From NCBI GenBank assembly GCA_017549905.1, contig JAFYNC010000115.1, positions 1 through 7,102 of the forward strand: DNA of 7,102 bases, read 5' to 3'. Under the pieces are notes generated by a model. That model did no database searches. It saw only the letters and a program-made list of their open reading frames with translations, and was not told where the DNA came from. The stretch is from Clostridia bacterium (GTDB lineage: Bacteria > Bacillota > Clostridia > Oscillospirales > Acutalibacteraceae). The position numbers were made by a program, and so were the translations under genes. Shown one piece after another: positions 6,490 through 7,102 of the stretch (the stretch's first letter is position 1; every line of letters starts with the position of its first letter).

Positions 6490-7102
6490 TTATTCCTCGT
6501 TATAGTTTTTAAGTACCTGTTTTGCTCTTTCTATTACCATATTTTTAAGTTTTTCGGGCTTTAATACTGTTAGATTTTCGCCGTAGTTTATTATCCAAGT
6601 AACAAGTGCTTCAGAAATCACCGCAGGCACCCGAAATTCAAAACTATCCTCAGTCACATTTTTAATAAATATGTTTTCTGAAAATCTATCCAAAACCTGT
6701 TCTATTATTTTTTTATTGCAACAAAGTTCTATATCGCAAAGCTCACCTGTATGCATCATAAAAAGCTTTTTGGTATAATCGGCAATATCAAAATATTCAG
6801 TATATTCGCTAACCTCTGAAAAATGGCGCACACCACTATCAAGTATTTCTACCGCGCTTATTCTATCAAGTCTTAAATGCAGTAAATTATCATATTTAGT
6901 GTGATTGCCCACAAGATAGTAATGGTCATCCTGCCAGGTCATAGCATAAGGATTTATAACCATTTCGCGCTTTTCTTTTTCCACCTCGCGTAAAGAAGAA
7001 AATCCGCGCGAAGAATATGTAAGCCTTATTTGTTTTTTGTTTTCAATAGCAGTGCTTATCTTGTCAATATTGTAATAAAGCTCCTCGTTGGTGCATTTTT
7101 CA
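6490..7102 (-). CDS. WYL-domain transcriptional regulator (5' end beyond window)
   Basis: The C-terminal 203 residues are present; the frame stays open to the right edge, so the helix-turn-helix end is missing. The GTG at 6984 is an internal Val codon, not a start, because the frame upstream reads like family sequence (NEELYYNIDKISTAIENKK). The WYL core runs about 22-85, with INPYAMTWQDDHYYLVG (the WYL triad appears as YYL, 61-63) and HLRLDRI (75-81). A C-terminal extension domain follows (about 110-200), of the kind seen in WYL repressors that sense nucleotides or nucleic acids. Ligand and target are unknown. It heads, or lies within, the trmB-rsmG operon with only 4 bp to trmB, so self-regulation of the operon is a reasonable guess and not shown. 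Confidence 0.88.
   Translation of the reverse strand, partial: EKCTNEELYYNIDKISTAIENKKQIRLTYSSRGFSSLREVEKEKREMVINPYAMTWQDDHYYLVGNHTKYDNLLHLRLDRISAVEILDSGVRHFSEVSEYTEYFDIADYTKKLFMMHTGELCDIELCCNKKIIEQVLDRFSENIFIKNVTEDSFEFRVPAVISEALVTWIINYGENLTVLKPEKLKNMVIERAKQVLKNYNEE
6494..6498 (-). promoter_or_regulatory. Shine-Dalgarno of trmB inside the end of the WYL gene
   Basis: The minus strand reads GAGGA, 8 nt before the ATG at 6485. It also encodes the last Glu residues of the WYL regulator. The spacing favours the first ATG over the second one two codons later. Confidence 0.7.

Noticed and set aside
6490..6984. A complete 164-residue gene starting at GTG 6984
   Set aside because: The frame continues without a stop to the right edge, and the upstream residues look like the normal WYL-protein sequence, so the GTG is internal.

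Overview
The window is AT-rich and looks chromosomal, from a low-GC Gram-positive bacterium. The best guess is Clostridia, possibly an Oscillospiraceae/Ruminococcaceae relative. This rests on the gene set (a YmfF/YmfH-type M16 pair, a Bacillota-type cardiolipin synthase, and a ParB/Noc gene directly downstream of rsmG), on strong Shine-Dalgarno sites, on sigma-A-like promoters, and on TGA used as a normal stop. No taxonomic search was run. I see no insertion sequence, prophage, CRISPR array, rRNA or tRNA.

Layout. (1) 1-2253, minus strand: a two-gene M16 operon with its own promoter. It holds an HXXEH-less YmfF-like protein, then, overlapping by one base, an HXXEH-containing YmfH-like protein cut by the left edge. 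(2) 2273-4131, plus strand: cardiolipin synthase from a promoter facing away from the M16 operon. It is followed by a 51-codon gene for a small single-span membrane protein, with its own full-consensus promoter and a strong terminator. (3) 4142-5041, minus strand: a ParB/Noc-family gene with its own promoter, convergent with the small gene. (4) 5077-7102, minus strand: an operon with a WYL-domain regulator (5' end beyond the right edge), a TrmB-like tRNA m7G methyltransferase and RsmG (16S rRNA m7G methyltransferase), closed by a terminator whose loop contains the rsmG stop codon.

How the parts work together. The right half is a translation-modification operon next to a chromosome-segregation or nucleoid-occlusion gene. 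The rsmG-noc adjacency is common near the replication origin of Bacillota, so an origin-proximal position is an inference. The left half combines a peptidase pair, linked in Bacillus to modification of elongation factor P, with membrane phospholipid synthesis. No functional link between these halves is visible.

Most of the window is ordinary housekeeping sequence. The best leads are the 51-residue membrane microprotein unit at 3877-4131 and the TrmB-like protein with Cys in place of the usual Asp in its signature motif. No convincing new multi-gene system was found. All promoter, start-site and terminator calls were made by eye.
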